64,000 nucleotides of DNA, taken from positions 178,435-242,434 of the forward strand of contig NZ_JAUCGR010000004.1 in assembly GCF_030362815.1 (NCBI RefSeq). The letters are read 5' to 3'. Source of the DNA: Cellulomonas edaphi (lineage in GTDB: Bacteria > Actinomycetota > Actinomycetes > Actinomycetales > Cellulomonadaceae). The position numbers and the translations under genes were made by a program. This document shows positions 63,346 to 64,000 of this stretch, piece after piece (positions within the stretch are counted from its first letter, which is position 1; each line of letters opens with the position of its first letter). A model generated the notes under the pieces. It had not been told where the DNA came from. It ran no database searches and saw only the letters and a list, made by a program, of their open reading frames with translations.

Positions 63346-64000
63346 GTGGCAGACGAGTGGGCGATCCGTTTCGACGGCGTGAGCAAGACCTACCCCGCCG
63401 GGGGCGCGGGCACCGGTCCGGCGGCCGTGCACGACCTCGACCTCGACGTGCGCGCGCACGAGGTGCTGGTGCTCGTCGGGCCCTCGGGCTGCGGCAAGTC
63501 CACGACCCTGCGCATGGCGAACCGCCTGGTCGAGCCCAGCGCGGGCCGCATCCTGCTGGAGGGCGACGACGTCACCCGCGTCGACCCGGTGCAGCTGCGC
63601 CGCCGCATGGGCTACGTGATCCAGAACGTCGGCCTGTTCCCGCACCGGACCGTCGCGCAGAACGTCGCGACCATCCCCAAGCTGCTGGGCTGGGACCGGA
63701 AGCGCACGGGCGAGCGCGTCGAGCAGCTCCTCGAGCTCGTCGGTCTCGCGCCGGAGCGGTACGCCAAGCGGTATCCCCACGAGCTGTCCGGCGGCGAACG
63801 CCAGCGTGTCGGGGTCGCGCGTGCGCTGGCCACCGACCCGCCCGTGCTGCTCATGGACGAGCCGTTCGGCGCGGTCGACCCGGTCGGTCGCCGGCGGCTG
63901 CAGAACGAGTTCTCCCGCATCCAGCGTGAGCTCGGCACGACGGTCATGCTCGTGACGCACGACATCGACGAGGCCGTGCGCATGGCCGACCGCGTCGCGG
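63346..64000 (+). CDS. Osmoprotectant-type ABC ATP-binding protein (3' end cut off)
   Basis: The first 218 residues are in the window. Walker A GPSGCGKSTT (about 45-54), Q-loop YVIQNVGLFPHRTVAQNVA, signature LSGGERQRVGVARALA and Walker B VLLMDEPFGAVDP, then LVTHDIDEAVRMADR match OpuCA/ProV-like ATPases. The C-terminal CBS or regulatory part, if any, lies beyond the edge. It is divergent from the permease operon and completes the transporter. GTG 63346 is inferred; AGGCGGG precedes it. Confidence 0.9.
   Translation, partial: MADEWAIRFDGVSKTYPAGGAGTGPAAVHDLDLDVRAHEVLVLVGPSGCGKSTTLRMANRLVEPSAGRILLEGDDVTRVDPVQLRRRMGYVIQNVGLFPHRTVAQNVATIPKLLGWDRKRTGERVEQLLELVGLAPERYAKRYPHELSGGERQRVGVARALATDPPVLLMDEPFGAVDPVGRRRLQNEFSRIQRELGTTVMLVTHDIDEAVRMADRVA

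Overview
The window is very GC-rich, uses many GTG starts and is packed with ATGA/GTGA-overlapping genes. It carries mycothiol-type (maleylpyruvate isomerase family) and other actinobacterial genes: a DUF3039/helicase pair, clpS-DUF2017-murI-MBL-rph-rdgB, LCP and F420/LLM oxidoreductases. This points to an actinomycete of the Micrococcales, most likely Cellulomonas or a close relative. That assignment is inference from gene content and composition. About 70 protein genes and two tRNAs are supported; no rRNA, CRISPR, phage or IS element is seen.

Layout. 1-6 kb: a HExxH membrane protein, a PNPOx-type oxidase and a DinB/MPI protein in one operon; a DUF1905 gene; a VOC gene broken by an in-frame TGA beside a 15-bp tandem array; an ABC exporter with a LolA-like partner. 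6-8 kb: a two-component system. 8-18.8 kb: secreted nuclease/phosphatase, RlmC, flavin monooxygenase, GH128-like hydrolase, matrixin-like protease, LLM enzymes, CutC, and a TetR/SDR pair with a perfect 20-bp operator-like palindrome. 18.9-24.2 kb: a surface or polymer locus (phosphodiester glycosidase, GT2-GtrA, frameshifted DUF4956, VTC domain, Cthe_2159-like lipoprotein). 24.3-37.8 kb: mtn-luxS, acyltransferase, pentapeptide protein, LCP, small membrane proteins, AlkA-like glycosylase, S4 protein, amidohydrolase, pgi, PfkB kinase and an LLM enzyme.

37.9-44.4 kb is a coherent amino-sugar locus: ROK repressor, ABC importer (binding protein and two permeases, no ATPase), ROK kinase and NagB. 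It is probably opened by a leaderless promoter with an inverted repeat, and a hairpin separates the binding protein from the permeases. 44.5-55.8 kb holds housekeeping genes: helicase, pncB, clpS, murI, rph, rdgB, an ABC-F protein and a NUDIX-like protein. 55.9-64 kb holds thioredoxin, tRNA-Leu, Bcp, a GroES-like protein, tRNA-Lys, a PQQ-repeat protein, a flavin disulfide oxidoreductase and a glycine-betaine-type ABC system whose binding protein looks circularly permuted.

The main oddities are the interrupted VOC gene with its stop-codon-bearing minisatellite, the G6 frameshift in DUF4956, a 39-nt hairpin repeat family at three intergenic places, the permuted binding protein, and an apparent CTG start. 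No wholly new defence or mobile system was seen; the surface-polymer locus is the best candidate for an uncharacterised system.
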